Positions 8,730 to 17,836 of a stretch of 64,000 bases of DNA are shown here, piece by piece. Both the position numbers and the translations under genes were made by a program. The stretch spans positions 1 to 64,000 of the forward strand of contig DKZA01000040.1 in assembly GCA_002492525.1 (NCBI GenBank), read 5' to 3'. The notes below the pieces were generated by a model, which ran no database searches, had not been told where the DNA came from, and saw only the letters and a list, made by a program, of their open reading frames with translations. Every line of letters begins with the position of its first letter. The first letter of the stretch is position 1. The DNA comes from Lachnospiraceae bacterium UBA7086. GTDB taxonomy: Bacteria > Bacillota > Clostridia > Lachnospirales > Lachnospiraceae.

Positions 8730-9731
8730 TTGAATATTAGCGATATAGCTGCGAAAGCAGGAGTTTCTGTAAGTACTGTTTCGCGAGTAATCAATAAAAG
8801 TCCAAATGTAAATGATGAAACCAGATGTCGTATTCTTAAAGTTATGGAGGAAACAGGATATGTACCCAGCAGCATAGCAAGAAATATGATGTCAAAGTCC
8901 AATCGTACCATCGGTCTTTTTATTACAGATATTTTGAATCCTTTTTTTAGTGAAATAATTAAAGGTGTTGAAAATGTTGTAAATGCTGAGGGCTATTCTC
9001 TTTTGATCTATGCCATTGGAAATTCTCTGCAAAAAGAGGAAGAAAGCCTTAATAAGCTGATTCGTGACAGGGCGTGCGGTCTGATTGTAACCAGCTGCCG
9101 ACTGCATAGCGAAAAATTTGTGGAACGTGCTCAAAAATATTTTAATATTGTTTCAATTCAATCCAGTCTGGATAATGTTGATAATATTGGTGCTACCGAC
9201 GAAAAGGGAACATGCGATATGATCCGCTATTTGATTGGATTAGGACATTCTCAAATTGCTTTGATGGGATATAATGAAACTCTTCCTACTACTGATGCAA
9301 GATTTGCAGGATTTAAAAAAGCAATGTCTGATGCAGAATTAACGGTGGATAATAATCAAATAATAAGAGTTGAGCCTGGAGAAGGCAACTGTTACCAAGC
9401 TGCATTGGAATTGTTGCTAAGAAGGGATCGGCCGACTGCGATTCACTGTTTAAATGAATATATTGCGTCAGAAGTATATAGGGCTATTAAAGATGTTGGC
9501 TTGTCTATTCCGCACGATATTTCACTTACAGGATTTGACAATTTATTTATTTCAGAACTAATGGAACCTAAGTTAACTACCGTTTCACAGCCCATTCGTC
9601 AAATGGGTGAAGTGGCGGCAAAGTGTGTTATAAGAAGGCATAGATATCCAGACGAGGAAATTCAGAATATTGTTTTTCCGACAAAGTTGATTATTCGGGA
9701 TTCTGCTGCAATACCTTACATCATGAAATAG
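8730..9731 (+). CDS. LacI-family transcriptional regulator
   Basis: Sugar-responsive repressor of 333 residues. The N-terminal LacI helix-turn-helix and hinge read ISDIAAKAGVSVSTVSRVIN, with GYVPSSIAR at the hinge. The rest is a periplasmic-binding-protein-like effector domain (GLFITDILNPFFSEIIKGVE; ISLTGFDNLFISELMEP; TTVSQPIRQMGEVAA). Translation starts at a TTG codon at 8730, supported by AAAGGGAGTGG immediately upstream and by the usual start of the HTH. Identical operators flank the gene on both sides, so it very likely represses itself and the operon that follows. The inducer is probably a degradation product of that operon's glycan. Confidence 0.93.
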   Translation: MNISDIAAKAGVSVSTVSRVINKSPNVNDETRCRILKVMEETGYVPSSIARNMMSKSNRTIGLFITDILNPFFSEIIKGVENVVNAEGYSLLIYAIGNSLQKEEESLNKLIRDRACGLIVTSCRLHSEKFVERAQKYFNIVSIQSSLDNVDNIGATDEKGTCDMIRYLIGLGHSQIALMGYNETLPTTDARFAGFKKAMSDAELTVDNNQIIRVEPGEGNCYQAALELLLRRDRPTAIHCLNEYIASEVYRAIKDVGLSIPHDISLTGFDNLFISELMEPKLTTVSQPIRQMGEVAAKCVIRRHRYPDEEIQNIVFPTKLIIRDSAAIPYIMK

Positions 9732-9788
9732 GATAACACTTAGTAGGGCACGGGCAGACATTTCGAGATAATATTTTATACCTAAAAA

Positions 9789-9802
9789 TGGTACCGCTAC
9801 CA
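9789..9802 (+). promoter_or_regulatory. LacI-type operator before the glycan operon
   Basis: TGGTACCGCTACCA sits 51 bases before the GH172 start codon and is the exact reverse complement of the operator at 8699-8712. With one flanking base each side the match is 15-16 bases. A clear promoter could not be assigned around it. Confidence 0.8.
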
Positions 9803-9853
9803 TAAATAGGAATAACAATGTAGTTTAATCAAACAGAGAAGGAGGATAAAGAT

Positions 9854-10972
9854 ATGAATGGCTGGCAACAAAACAGTCCTTTGGGAGGGCTGCCATTTAT
9901 GAAAAACGTTCGTTCCAGAAGAGAATCAAGTTATGACCGGTCTGGAGGGAATAGAGATTTTGTAGTAGTGCCGCCTAAAGAAACAAAGGTGATAGCAGAT
10001 ATTAAGGGGTCAGGAATGATTAAACATATCTGGATGACCACACGCTGTTATGAACCGCAATATCTTAGAAAAATTGTGATTGAGATGTATTGGGATGGTG
10101 AAAAGAATCCCAGTGTGAGAGCGCCTTTGGGTGATTTTTTTGGAGTAGGTCATGCAACATGCCGTCATTTTGTTTCGCTGCCTGTTAATATGGTGTTTAC
10201 GAAACATAGAGGTCCTGCCGGGCCGTTTGCGGCGGCGATGAATTGTTATTTTCCAATGCCGTTCTTGGAAGGAGCACGTATTCAGGTCATAAATGAATGT
10301 AGTGAGCCCATTGAAAATTTATTTTATATGATAGACTACGAGTTAATTCAGGAGGCAGCGCCGGAAGAAATGGGTCGGTTCCATGCGGTATGGAACAGTG
10401 CATTTCCGTGCAAGAAAATAACACATGAAAAACGTGAACCGGAGGGCCCTTGGGATTTGCCGGGAGTAAATGTGACGGGAAAAGATAATTATGTAATATT
10501 GGAGGCAGAAGGCAAAGGACAATATGTTGGATGTGTACTGAACATTGATAATCATGATGTGGGAGAACAGATATACACCTGGCCGGGAGAAGGCGATGAC
10601 ATGATTTTTATAGATGGAGAAGTATGGCCGCCTTCTATGCATGGAACGGGAACAGAAGATTATTTTTGTGCGGCATGGGGATTCCCGAGCGGAGAATATG
10701 ATGCGCCTTATCATGGAATTTCACTTGGAAGTGATTCTCAGGAGCATTTTGGGAAGTGGAGCTTATATCGCTTTCATATAGAAGATCCGGTTCATTTTGA
10801 CACATCTATCAGAGTAACGATTGAGCATGGACACGCGAATGACCAGGGAAATGATTATTCCAGTGTTGCATACTGGTATCAGATGGAGCCGCATGTGCCA
10901 TTCCCCGATTTGCCGGAAGTGGAAAAGAGGATTACACGCAGATGGCCGGAACACGGACTCTGGTGGCGGTAA
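9854..10972 (+). CDS. DUF2961 / GH172 family glycoside hydrolase
   Basis: Protein of 372 residues matching the DUF2961 family, now classified as GH172. Motifs seen include PPKETKVIADIKGSGMIKHIWMT (51-62 region), PLGDFFGVGH near 91-100, PMPF near 135, GEGDDMIFIDGE near 245-256 and GTGTEDYF at 264-271, where Glu268 is a candidate catalytic residue. Known GH172 members include difructose dianhydride I synthase/hydrolase and exo-acting D-arabinofuranosidases. No signal peptide is visible, so it should act in the cytoplasm on imported oligosaccharide. AGGAGG precedes the start. It is first in a LacI-controlled operon with an ABC importer, a GH32-like and a GH120-like enzyme. The exact substrate is uncertain. 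Confidence 0.85.
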   Translation: MNGWQQNSPLGGLPFMKNVRSRRESSYDRSGGNRDFVVVPPKETKVIADIKGSGMIKHIWMTTRCYEPQYLRKIVIEMYWDGEKNPSVRAPLGDFFGVGHATCRHFVSLPVNMVFTKHRGPAGPFAAAMNCYFPMPFLEGARIQVINECSEPIENLFYMIDYELIQEAAPEEMGRFHAVWNSAFPCKKITHEKREPEGPWDLPGVNVTGKDNYVILEAEGKGQYVGCVLNIDNHDVGEQIYTWPGEGDDMIFIDGEVWPPSMHGTGTEDYFCAAWGFPSGEYDAPYHGISLGSDSQEHFGKWSLYRFHIEDPVHFDTSIRVTIEHGHANDQGNDYSSVAYWYQMEPHVPFPDLPEVEKRITRRWPEHGLWWR

Positions 10973-11036
10973 ACAAAGAACTTATGGTTTTGGGCATTGC
11001 AAAGTGCCTGTATTGAAAGAATAGGAGATGAAATAT

Positions 11037-12359
11037 ATGAAGAAAAAAGTTTTATGTGTACTGTTAAGCATGATTATGGTGCTGAGCCTGCTCATGGGTT
11101 GTGGGGCAAAACAATCTGAAGACAGCACAGCTGGAAAAGATAATTATATTACTGTTCTTGTTCAGGGGGGAAGCCCTGCATTTGAGGCAACGCAGAAAAC
11201 GGCTGATGCGTTTAAGCAAAAGACTGGTTATGAGGTAAGAGTGGAGTCGGTGCCATATACGGGTGTTTATGACAAATTGAAGGCGGATATTACGGCATCC
11301 ACGGGCGCCTATGATGTGGCTACCATTGACATTCTTTGGATGGCCGAATTTTCCCAGGGGCTTTTGCCGATTGATGATTTAATGACGAATGAAGTGGTGG
11401 ATGATTTAATGCCGGGAATGTTGGCGGGCGGCCAAATTGGTGATGTCAGTTATGGAATGCCTGTCTGGACAAACTGTAAGATACTTATGTATAGGACAGA
11501 CCTTTTTGAAAATCCGGATGAAATGGCAGCTTTTAAAGCAGAGTATGGTTATGAGTTAGCGCCGCCTGCTACATGGCAGGAATATCGTGATGTGGCAAAA
11601 TTTTTTACCAGGGATACGGACGGCGATGGAGAAATAGATCTGTATGGTACCGGTATTTTTGGAAAAACAGATGGGGATACAGCATGCTGTTGGCTGGAAC
11701 AATCGGTGCAGGCGGGTGCAAGCCCTGTCGTCTTAGGTGATAATGGAGAGGTATTGGTGAACCAACAGCCATATGTAGATGCATTAACATTTCTTTGCGA
11801 TATCATGAATGAAGATAAATCATGCCCTCCGGGAGCCATGGAAATGGCATCTGGTGAAGTGTCCGAAATGTTCTACCAGGGAAATCTGGCAATGATGCTT
11901 AACTGGGGACATTTCTATCTTGCAGCCAATAACCCGGAGACATCAAAGGTTGCAGGAAAAGTAGCAACGGCACCGCATCTTGCGGGAAGCGCAGGTATAG
12001 GAGCTATTCCGGGACCGTGGTATCAGGTGATTCCTCAATCTTCCAAAAAACAGGAGATTGCAAAAGAATATGTGAAATTTATGTATGATAACAATGAGCT
12101 GATCATGAATAATCTGGGAACGGCAGCCAGAAAGTCTTTATTTGAAAAGTATGGTAAACAGGATGAATATGCTTTCTTAGCGGATATTCAGGCTACTTTG
12201 GCAGGCCCGGCAACACAGAATCGGGCGCCTATTGTGGAATGGAATTTGATTGAGACAGAGGCTCTGGTTCCGGCTATACAACAGGCATTGATGCAGCAAA
12301 AGTCACCGCAGGAGGCATTGGATGATGCGGCAAAGATGATTGATGAACTGTTAAACTAA
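11037..12359 (+). CDS. Sugar ABC transporter substrate-binding lipoprotein
   Basis: Extracellular solute-binding protein of family 1 (MalE/MsmE-like), 440 residues. The signal peptide ends in the lipobox LMGC, giving lipidated Cys22. The mature part starts with a family-typical strand (YITVLVQGGSPAFEATQ) and contains PPATWQEYRDVAKFF near 165. The start at 11037 is preferred over the in-frame ATG at 11028 because AGGAG directly abuts 11028 but lies nine bases from 11037. It would capture an oligosaccharide for the two permeases that follow. No ATPase gene is in the operon; a shared MsmK-type ATPase elsewhere is the usual solution in this family. Confidence 0.93.
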   Translation: MKKKVLCVLLSMIMVLSLLMGCGAKQSEDSTAGKDNYITVLVQGGSPAFEATQKTADAFKQKTGYEVRVESVPYTGVYDKLKADITASTGAYDVATIDILWMAEFSQGLLPIDDLMTNEVVDDLMPGMLAGGQIGDVSYGMPVWTNCKILMYRTDLFENPDEMAAFKAEYGYELAPPATWQEYRDVAKFFTRDTDGDGEIDLYGTGIFGKTDGDTACCWLEQSVQAGASPVVLGDNGEVLVNQQPYVDALTFLCDIMNEDKSCPPGAMEMASGEVSEMFYQGNLAMMLNWGHFYLAANNPETSKVAGKVATAPHLAGSAGIGAIPGPWYQVIPQSSKKQEIAKEYVKFMYDNNELIMNNLGTAARKSLFEKYGKQDEYAFLADIQATLAGPATQNRAPIVEWNLIETEALVPAIQQALMQQKSPQEALDDAAKMIDELLN

Positions 12360-12373
12360 ATACTTGTGAAAAG

Positions 12374-12402
12374 GTTTCCGGCTGAGATTTTCAGCCGGAA
12401 AC
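12374..12402 (+). other. Hairpin after the binding-protein gene
   Basis: GTTTCCGGCTGA (12374-12385) pairs perfectly with TCAGCCGGAAAC (12391-12402) around a 5-base loop. No T-run follows, so it more likely stabilises the upstream mRNA 3' end than terminates. It would raise binding-protein output relative to the permeases. Confidence 0.7.
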
Positions 12403-12436
12403 AGATAAAAAATTGTTGAATAGGAGGGAAGTGTAG

Positions 12437-13318
12437 GTGCGGAAAAATAAAAAAATGCTCATTTTCTTTTTTTTGCCGGCGGGATTGATGATGTTTATGT
12501 TTTTCCTGATCCCTGCTGTCAAACTAATAGTAGATAGTTTTTTTAAATATAACATTGCAGATATAAGTCAGAAAAGTTTCATAGGGTTAAAAAACTATAT
12601 GGATGTTTTTACTTCTGAAAAATTTGCACTGTGTGTTGCAAACACAGTAAAATACGTTGTCGGCGCAGTCGGAATAGAATTTATGTTTGGATTATTATTG
12701 GCTTTAATGTTAAATGTAGGTTTTAAGGGCAGTCAGATAATGCGCACACTGATGCTGACGCCGCTCATGATGGCTCCATTAGTGTCAGGATTGGTTTGGA
12801 AATATTTATTAAGTGATCAGTTTGGGATTATTAATTGGGGATTGTGCAGGCTGGGGATTCTGGATAATGCACATGCGATTATGTGGTTATCAGATCCGAA
12901 GGTTTCTTTGATTTCCTGTATATTAGCAGATGTTTGGTTAAATACGCCCTTTATTATGCTTGTGTTATTAGCGGGTTTACAGGGAATAGATCCTACTTAT
13001 TACGAGGCGGCACAAATTGACGGGGCGAGCACGATAAAATTGTTTTACCACATAACGTTACCTCTGTTAAGACCAAATATTGTAATTGTTTTATTGATAC
13101 GTGTTATGGATGCTCTGCGTTCATTCGATGTGATTTGGGCTATGACGCAGGGAGGTCCTAATTTCTCGTCAGAGGTGATTAGCACATATATTTATAAATC
13201 TAATGTACGTTTTGGACAAGTGGGAGAGGCAAGTGCTATGGCAGTTATATTTATGATTGTGCTTTTGTTGCTGGCATGGTTCTTTATGAAAAATGTTTGG
13301 AAGTTGAATGAGGATTGA
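12437..13318 (+). CDS. Sugar ABC transporter permease (MalF-like)
   Basis: Inner-membrane permease of 293 residues with about six helices; the first spans about 8-28. The cytoplasmic coupling motif EAAQIDGASTIKLFYHITLPLL, near residues 193-214, is the EAA loop that docks the ATPase. Translation starts at GTG 12437, eight bases after AGGAGG. It pairs with the next gene and the upstream lipoprotein to import the oligosaccharide handled by this locus. Confidence 0.92.
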   Translation: MRKNKKMLIFFFLPAGLMMFMFFLIPAVKLIVDSFFKYNIADISQKSFIGLKNYMDVFTSEKFALCVANTVKYVVGAVGIEFMFGLLLALMLNVGFKGSQIMRTLMLTPLMMAPLVSGLVWKYLLSDQFGIINWGLCRLGILDNAHAIMWLSDPKVSLISCILADVWLNTPFIMLVLLAGLQGIDPTYYEAAQIDGASTIKLFYHITLPLLRPNIVIVLLIRVMDALRSFDVIWAMTQGGPNFSSEVISTYIYKSNVRFGQVGEASAMAVIFMIVLLLLAWFFMKNVWKLNED

Positions 13319-13349
13319 GAGTAGAGCGGAGGAGGTATAATAGAAGACT

Positions 13350-14174
13350 ATGAGAAAGAGTTTGAAAAGACTGGTTCCGTTTTTGGTTTGTCTGATATTT
13401 GTGTTTATTTTTTTATTCCCTTTTTTATTTACGGTATCGACATCATTAAAACAACCATCTGATGTAATATCTACGCAGCCTCGATTTTTCCCAAACCCTG
13501 TCTCGATACAGAACTATAGAGATATGTTTGCGTATCTGGCATTTGGCAAATATTTGGCAAATAGTCTGATTGCAGCATCTGTCAGTACGATCATAAGTTT
13601 GATTTTGGGTTCTCTTGCGGCATATGGACTTTCGAGATTTCATTCCCGCTTATCAACTTTTTTTATGTATCTTACGCTTATGATACGTATGATACCGCTT
13701 GTCTGTATCAGTGTGCCAATTTATTCAGTAATTAATAAAATAGGGCTTAGAGATACACACATTGCATTGATATTCGTCTATGCAAGCATAGGAATACCCT
13801 TTGTAATCTGGATGATGATGGGATTCTTTGACGGGATACCACGAGAGTTGGATGAAGCAGCGTTAGTGGATGGCTGTGGTTGTTTTGGGGTGTTTTTCCG
13901 CATTATGGTACCGGTGTCAATTAATGGAATGGCAACAACTGCTATTTTTACATTTTTGACAGGATTAAATGACTTTTTGTTTGCGTTATTAATAACAATG
14001 TCCGGAACCAAGACCGTTCCGGTTGGATTGTCCGAATTTCTGACAGAATATAATCTTCAACTGGGGCCAATGGCAGCTGGGGCAGTGTTGTTTAGTCTGC
14101 CGATTATTTTAATATCTTTTGTCATTCAGAAAAAAATAGTCAAGGGGATGACTATGGGTGCAGTGAAAGGATAA
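13350..14174 (+). CDS. Sugar ABC transporter permease (MalG-like)
   Basis: Second permease, 274 residues, about six helices. Its EAA loop reads ELDEAALVDGCGCFGVFFRI near residues 166-185. AGGAGG lies 14 bases ahead of the ATG, somewhat far, but no better start is present. It ends shortly before the GH32-like gene and completes the membrane part of the importer. Confidence 0.92.
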   Translation: MRKSLKRLVPFLVCLIFVFIFLFPFLFTVSTSLKQPSDVISTQPRFFPNPVSIQNYRDMFAYLAFGKYLANSLIAASVSTIISLILGSLAAYGLSRFHSRLSTFFMYLTLMIRMIPLVCISVPIYSVINKIGLRDTHIALIFVYASIGIPFVIWMMMGFFDGIPRELDEAALVDGCGCFGVFFRIMVPVSINGMATTAIFTFLTGLNDFLFALLITMSGTKTVPVGLSEFLTEYNLQLGPMAAGAVLFSLPIILISFVIQKKIVKGMTMGAVKG

Positions 14175-14203
14175 ACAACTATAATTAAGGAGAGAGAAAA
14201 ATT

Positions 14204-15601
14204 ATGCAGAATATTTATTATCAACCGGAAGGATATGCATTTGGAGATTGTATGCCATTTTACAAAGATGGTAAATTTTATTTATATCATCAGCGTGATA
14301 CAAGAAATCCAGGACCGTTTGGAGAACCGTTTGGATGGGCGCTGGCAGTGACAGAGGATTTTGTTCATTATGAAGATAAAGGGGAAGTGCTTTTGCATGG
14401 TAAAGATACAGAGCAGGATCAATTTATTTTTGCAGGAAGCGTATTTGAAGGGGAGGGACAGTATCATGCATTTTATACAGGATATAATCGGAATTTTGCA
14501 GACGAAGGTAAGGCAGCGCAGGTATTGATGCATGCAACCAGCGATGATCTGCTGCATTGGACAAAATCTGCAGACAGGCTGAAGCTTCCTCCTCAGATGG
14601 GGTATGATCCCAATGACTGGAGAGACCCTTACGTATTATGGAACGAGGATTCAAAAGAATATATCTTAATCCTGGGAGCACACAAACAGAATAACAGACA
14701 GATAAAAACAGGCTGTACAGTATATTTTACATCAAATGATTTAGAACATTGGGAATTTAAAGGGGATTTTTGGGCGCCTAATATGTTCTGTATGCATGAG
14801 ATGCCTGATTTGTTTTGCATAGGAGACTGGTGGTATTTACTGACAACGGAGTACAGTGAGAATAATAAGACCATATATAGGAAAAGCCGTTCAATATTCG
14901 GGCCATGGCAGATGCCGGAAGACGAAGCTTTTGACGGTAGGGCCTACTATGCAGCCAGATCTTGTGGAGACGGTAAACACCGGTATTTGTTTGGCTGGGT
15001 TGCCTCAAAAGACCAGGATAAAGATATGAACAATTGGATTTGGGGAGGAACGTTGGTAGTACATGAGCTTATACAAGAGGAGAATGGAGACTTAAAAGTA
15101 AAAATACCGGATAGTGTACATAATGCATTTGCTGAGAAGTGTGCCAGCGGTGTATTTGTAGAAAAAATAATTGAGGCAGAGAGTGGAATCCATGAGATGA
15201 TAATGGACGAATGTGATGAAGACGCTTTTTTGTTTGAAACGGGAGTTTCTTTTAAATCCGGGACATGCGCTTTTGGTGTAAATATTTTTGAGGAAGAAGA
15301 GACTGGAGATGCATATCGGTTTGAGGTAGGAATCCAAAACGGAAAAGTGGATTTTAACCGTACGCCCAATTTACCGTGGTTTAGATATATGGCGCAGGGA
15401 TCAGAACGACCATTATTTTTGGAAGCAGAAAAAGAATATTTATTGCAAGTGTTAGTGGACGGAACAATTGCCACATTTTATCTGAATAATACGGCGTTAA
15501 ATGTACGGGCCTATGAACCAAAAGGAAGAACCATTTCCTTGTATGTAAAGGATGGTTCTGTAAAGATTAGAAATCCCAGATTATATTTGTTAAAAAAATA
15601 A
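14204..15601 (+). CDS. GH32-like glycosidase (five-bladed propeller)
   Basis: Predicted cytoplasmic glycosidase of 465 residues. The three acidic positions of the GH32/GH43 propeller clans can be placed: Asp15 in AFGDCMPFY (replacing the usual WMNDPNG), Asp141 in the WRDPYV (RDP) motif, and Glu199 in HEMPDLF, where GH32 usually has ECPDLF. The C-terminal 130 residues look like the GH32 beta-sandwich (LLQVLVDGTIATFYLNN). The unusual first motif means it may not be a normal beta-fructosidase. Within the operon it would act after or beside the GH172 enzyme, for example on fructo-oligosaccharide or difructose-anhydride products. GGAGAG precedes the start. Confidence 0.75.
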   Translation: MQNIYYQPEGYAFGDCMPFYKDGKFYLYHQRDTRNPGPFGEPFGWALAVTEDFVHYEDKGEVLLHGKDTEQDQFIFAGSVFEGEGQYHAFYTGYNRNFADEGKAAQVLMHATSDDLLHWTKSADRLKLPPQMGYDPNDWRDPYVLWNEDSKEYILILGAHKQNNRQIKTGCTVYFTSNDLEHWEFKGDFWAPNMFCMHEMPDLFCIGDWWYLLTTEYSENNKTIYRKSRSIFGPWQMPEDEAFDGRAYYAARSCGDGKHRYLFGWVASKDQDKDMNNWIWGGTLVVHELIQEENGDLKVKIPDSVHNAFAEKCASGVFVEKIIEAESGIHEMIMDECDEDAFLFETGVSFKSGTCAFGVNIFEEEETGDAYRFEVGIQNGKVDFNRTPNLPWFRYMAQGSERPLFLEAEKEYLLQVLVDGTIATFYLNNTALNVRAYEPKGRTISLYVKDGSVKIRNPRLYLLKK

Positions 15602-15723
15602 AATAATCAGGGTGCTTTAGCAGCCCACTGGCAGAATTGTTATAAAAACTCACAATCCTTCTGGTATTGCCAAAAGAATAGCAGTATACTTTTTATAAAT
15701 ACTATATTCAGGAGGGCATGGGG

Positions 15724-17727
15724 ATGAAATACTACGTGGATGCAAAAGCATTGGCGAAAGGGAATGGCAGTAAGGAATGTCCGTTTCAGAAAATACAAGA
15801 AGCAGCTTTGCGAGCGGAGCCGGGAGACGAGGTCATTGTTGCGCCGGGGATTTATAGAGAGTCGGTAAGTCCTGTAAATGGCGGGAAAGAAGATGCCAGA
15901 ATTATTTATCGTTCCGAAGTGGAGAAAGCCGCAGTTATTACAGGGGCAGAACCGGTGAAAAGCTGGGAACCGTATGAAGGAAATGTATGGATGGCACGGA
16001 TTCCCAATTCCCTGTTTGGGAATGAAAATCCCTATACAACACTAATATATGGAGACTGGTTTGTTGCGATGATGATTGCCCATACAGGGGATGTTTATCT
16101 GAACGAAAAGTCCATGTATGAAGTGACAAAACTGGAGAAAGTTCTGCACCCGGAAAAGAGTGCAACATCCTGGGATCCGGAATTTTCCGTTTACACATGG
16201 TATACGAAACAGGATGAAGAAAAGGATGAAACGGTACTGTATGCCAATTTCCAGGGAAAGAATCCCAATGAGGAAAACGTGGAGATCAGTGTCAGGAAGA
16301 ATTGCTTTTATCCTGAAAAGGAGGGAGTAGGATACATTACACTGTCCGGCTTTACGGTGAGGCAGGCGGCAACGCAGTGGGCTCCGCCAACCGCGTATCA
16401 GGAGGGCATGATAGGTCCCCATTGGTCAAAGGGATGGATCATTGAGGATTGTGAGATTTATGAATCCAAGTGTTCTGGTATTTCCCTGGGGAAATATTTA
16501 CAGGCAGAAAATGACAATAAATGGTTGAAATGGAAATATAAAGATGGAACACAGACAGAGCGGGAATGTATTTGCCAGGCGCAGCTGGAAGGATGGAACA
16601 AAGAAGGTATCGGCTCCCATATTATCAGACGATGTGATATCCATGATTGCGGACAGACTGGTATTGTAGGTCATTTAGGAGGGGTATTCTCTGTTATTGA
16701 GAATAACCGGATTCATCATATTAACAACAAGCAAAATCTGTGCGGCGCTGAAATTGGCGGAATTAAGATGCATGCGGCGATTGATGTAACGATCCGGCAT
16801 AATTATATTTATAACTGTACCCGCGGGTTATGGCTCGACTGGCAGGCACAGGGAACCAGAGTAACGCGCAATCTGTTTTTTCAAAATTGCCTGCCGAAGG
16901 ATGGTAACCTTACAGAGGAAGATGTGATAGGGGAAGATATTTTTGTGGAAGTGTCACATGGCCCTACGCTGATAGACCATAATCTGCTGTTGTCGGATTG
17001 TGCCCTGAAACTTGCCACACAGGGAGTTGCAGTAGTACATAATCTCATTGCCGGATCCTTTACGGCCGTAGGACGCGGCGTTAATAATGGTACGCTTACC
17101 AAAGCAGCGCCCCGCTACACGCCCTATCATATCCCTCACCGGACTGAGATTGCCGGATTTATGACAATCCTGCATGGCGATATGAGATTTTATAATAATA
17201 TATTTATCCAGAAAGAGATTCGGCCGGCACTGCAAAAGCTGGCAGATACAATGGCGGACAGTGAATGGACGGATAGTAATTTAACCGTAGGTACGATTCC
17301 TTATGAAGGCTATCCTTCTTTTGAAGAGTATGAGAAACAGTTTGAAGGGTATTGTGGCATGGGTTCTGAACCGAGTGACAGGTATTATAATCCTCTTCCG
17401 GTCTGGTCGGAAGGTAATATATATTTTAATGGGGCAAAACCTATGTCAAAAGAACATGCCATTGTAGATACCGAACACCAGATTACCGTTTCTTTGGAGG
17501 AAGGGGAAGGCGGTTATTTCCTGAAAACAAACCTGCATGAATATATGCCCGAAATGAAAAATCGAGTCATCACAACAGAGATATTAGGGATGGCGTTTGA
17601 GCCGGAACAGAAGTTTGAAAATCCGGACGGAACCCCTATTGTAATGGATAAGGATTACTTTGAACAGGCGTGGGGAGCAAATGCAGGGGCGGGTCCGTTT
17701 TCGGATTATGAATTATGGAAGCTATAA
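15724..17727 (+). CDS. GH120-like beta-xylosidase, parallel beta-helix protein
   Basis: Protein of 667 residues with a right-handed parallel beta-helix fold and no signal peptide. The N-terminus resembles DUF1565 (YYVDAKALAKGNGSKECPF; APGIYRESV). The body matches my recollection of GH120 beta-xylosidases such as Thermoanaerobacterium XylC: NVWMARIPNSLFG, APPTAYQEGMIGPHWSKGWI, GLWLDWQAQGTRV, DIFVEVSHGP. Asp372 in GLWLDW and Glu409 in FVEVSHG correspond to the catalytic pair reported for that family. The start at 15724 has AGGAGG eight bases upstream; the ATG at 15718 is too close. It sits 120 bases after the GH32-like gene, probably in the same unit. A different pentose or furanose specificity is possible. 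Confidence 0.72.
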   Translation: MKYYVDAKALAKGNGSKECPFQKIQEAALRAEPGDEVIVAPGIYRESVSPVNGGKEDARIIYRSEVEKAAVITGAEPVKSWEPYEGNVWMARIPNSLFGNENPYTTLIYGDWFVAMMIAHTGDVYLNEKSMYEVTKLEKVLHPEKSATSWDPEFSVYTWYTKQDEEKDETVLYANFQGKNPNEENVEISVRKNCFYPEKEGVGYITLSGFTVRQAATQWAPPTAYQEGMIGPHWSKGWIIEDCEIYESKCSGISLGKYLQAENDNKWLKWKYKDGTQTERECICQAQLEGWNKEGIGSHIIRRCDIHDCGQTGIVGHLGGVFSVIENNRIHHINNKQNLCGAEIGGIKMHAAIDVTIRHNYIYNCTRGLWLDWQAQGTRVTRNLFFQNCLPKDGNLTEEDVIGEDIFVEVSHGPTLIDHNLLLSDCALKLATQGVAVVHNLIAGSFTAVGRGVNNGTLTKAAPRYTPYHIPHRTEIAGFMTILHGDMRFYNNIFIQKEIRPALQKLADTMADSEWTDSNLTVGTIPYEGYPSFEEYEKQFEGYCGMGSEPSDRYYNPLPVWSEGNIYFNGAKPMSKEHAIVDTEHQITVSLEEGEGGYFLKTNLHEYMPEMKNRVITTEILGMAFEPEQKFENPDGTPIVMDKDYFEQAWGANAGAGPFSDYELWKL

Positions 17728-17836
17728 AGTAAATCAGGGCGGAACCAAAGCTGCGGGAAATACCAAAGAAATCCCAAAACTGTGTCCCGTGCAATATTCC
17801 TGCATAGAATAAAATAAAATCTATCGGGAATACATT

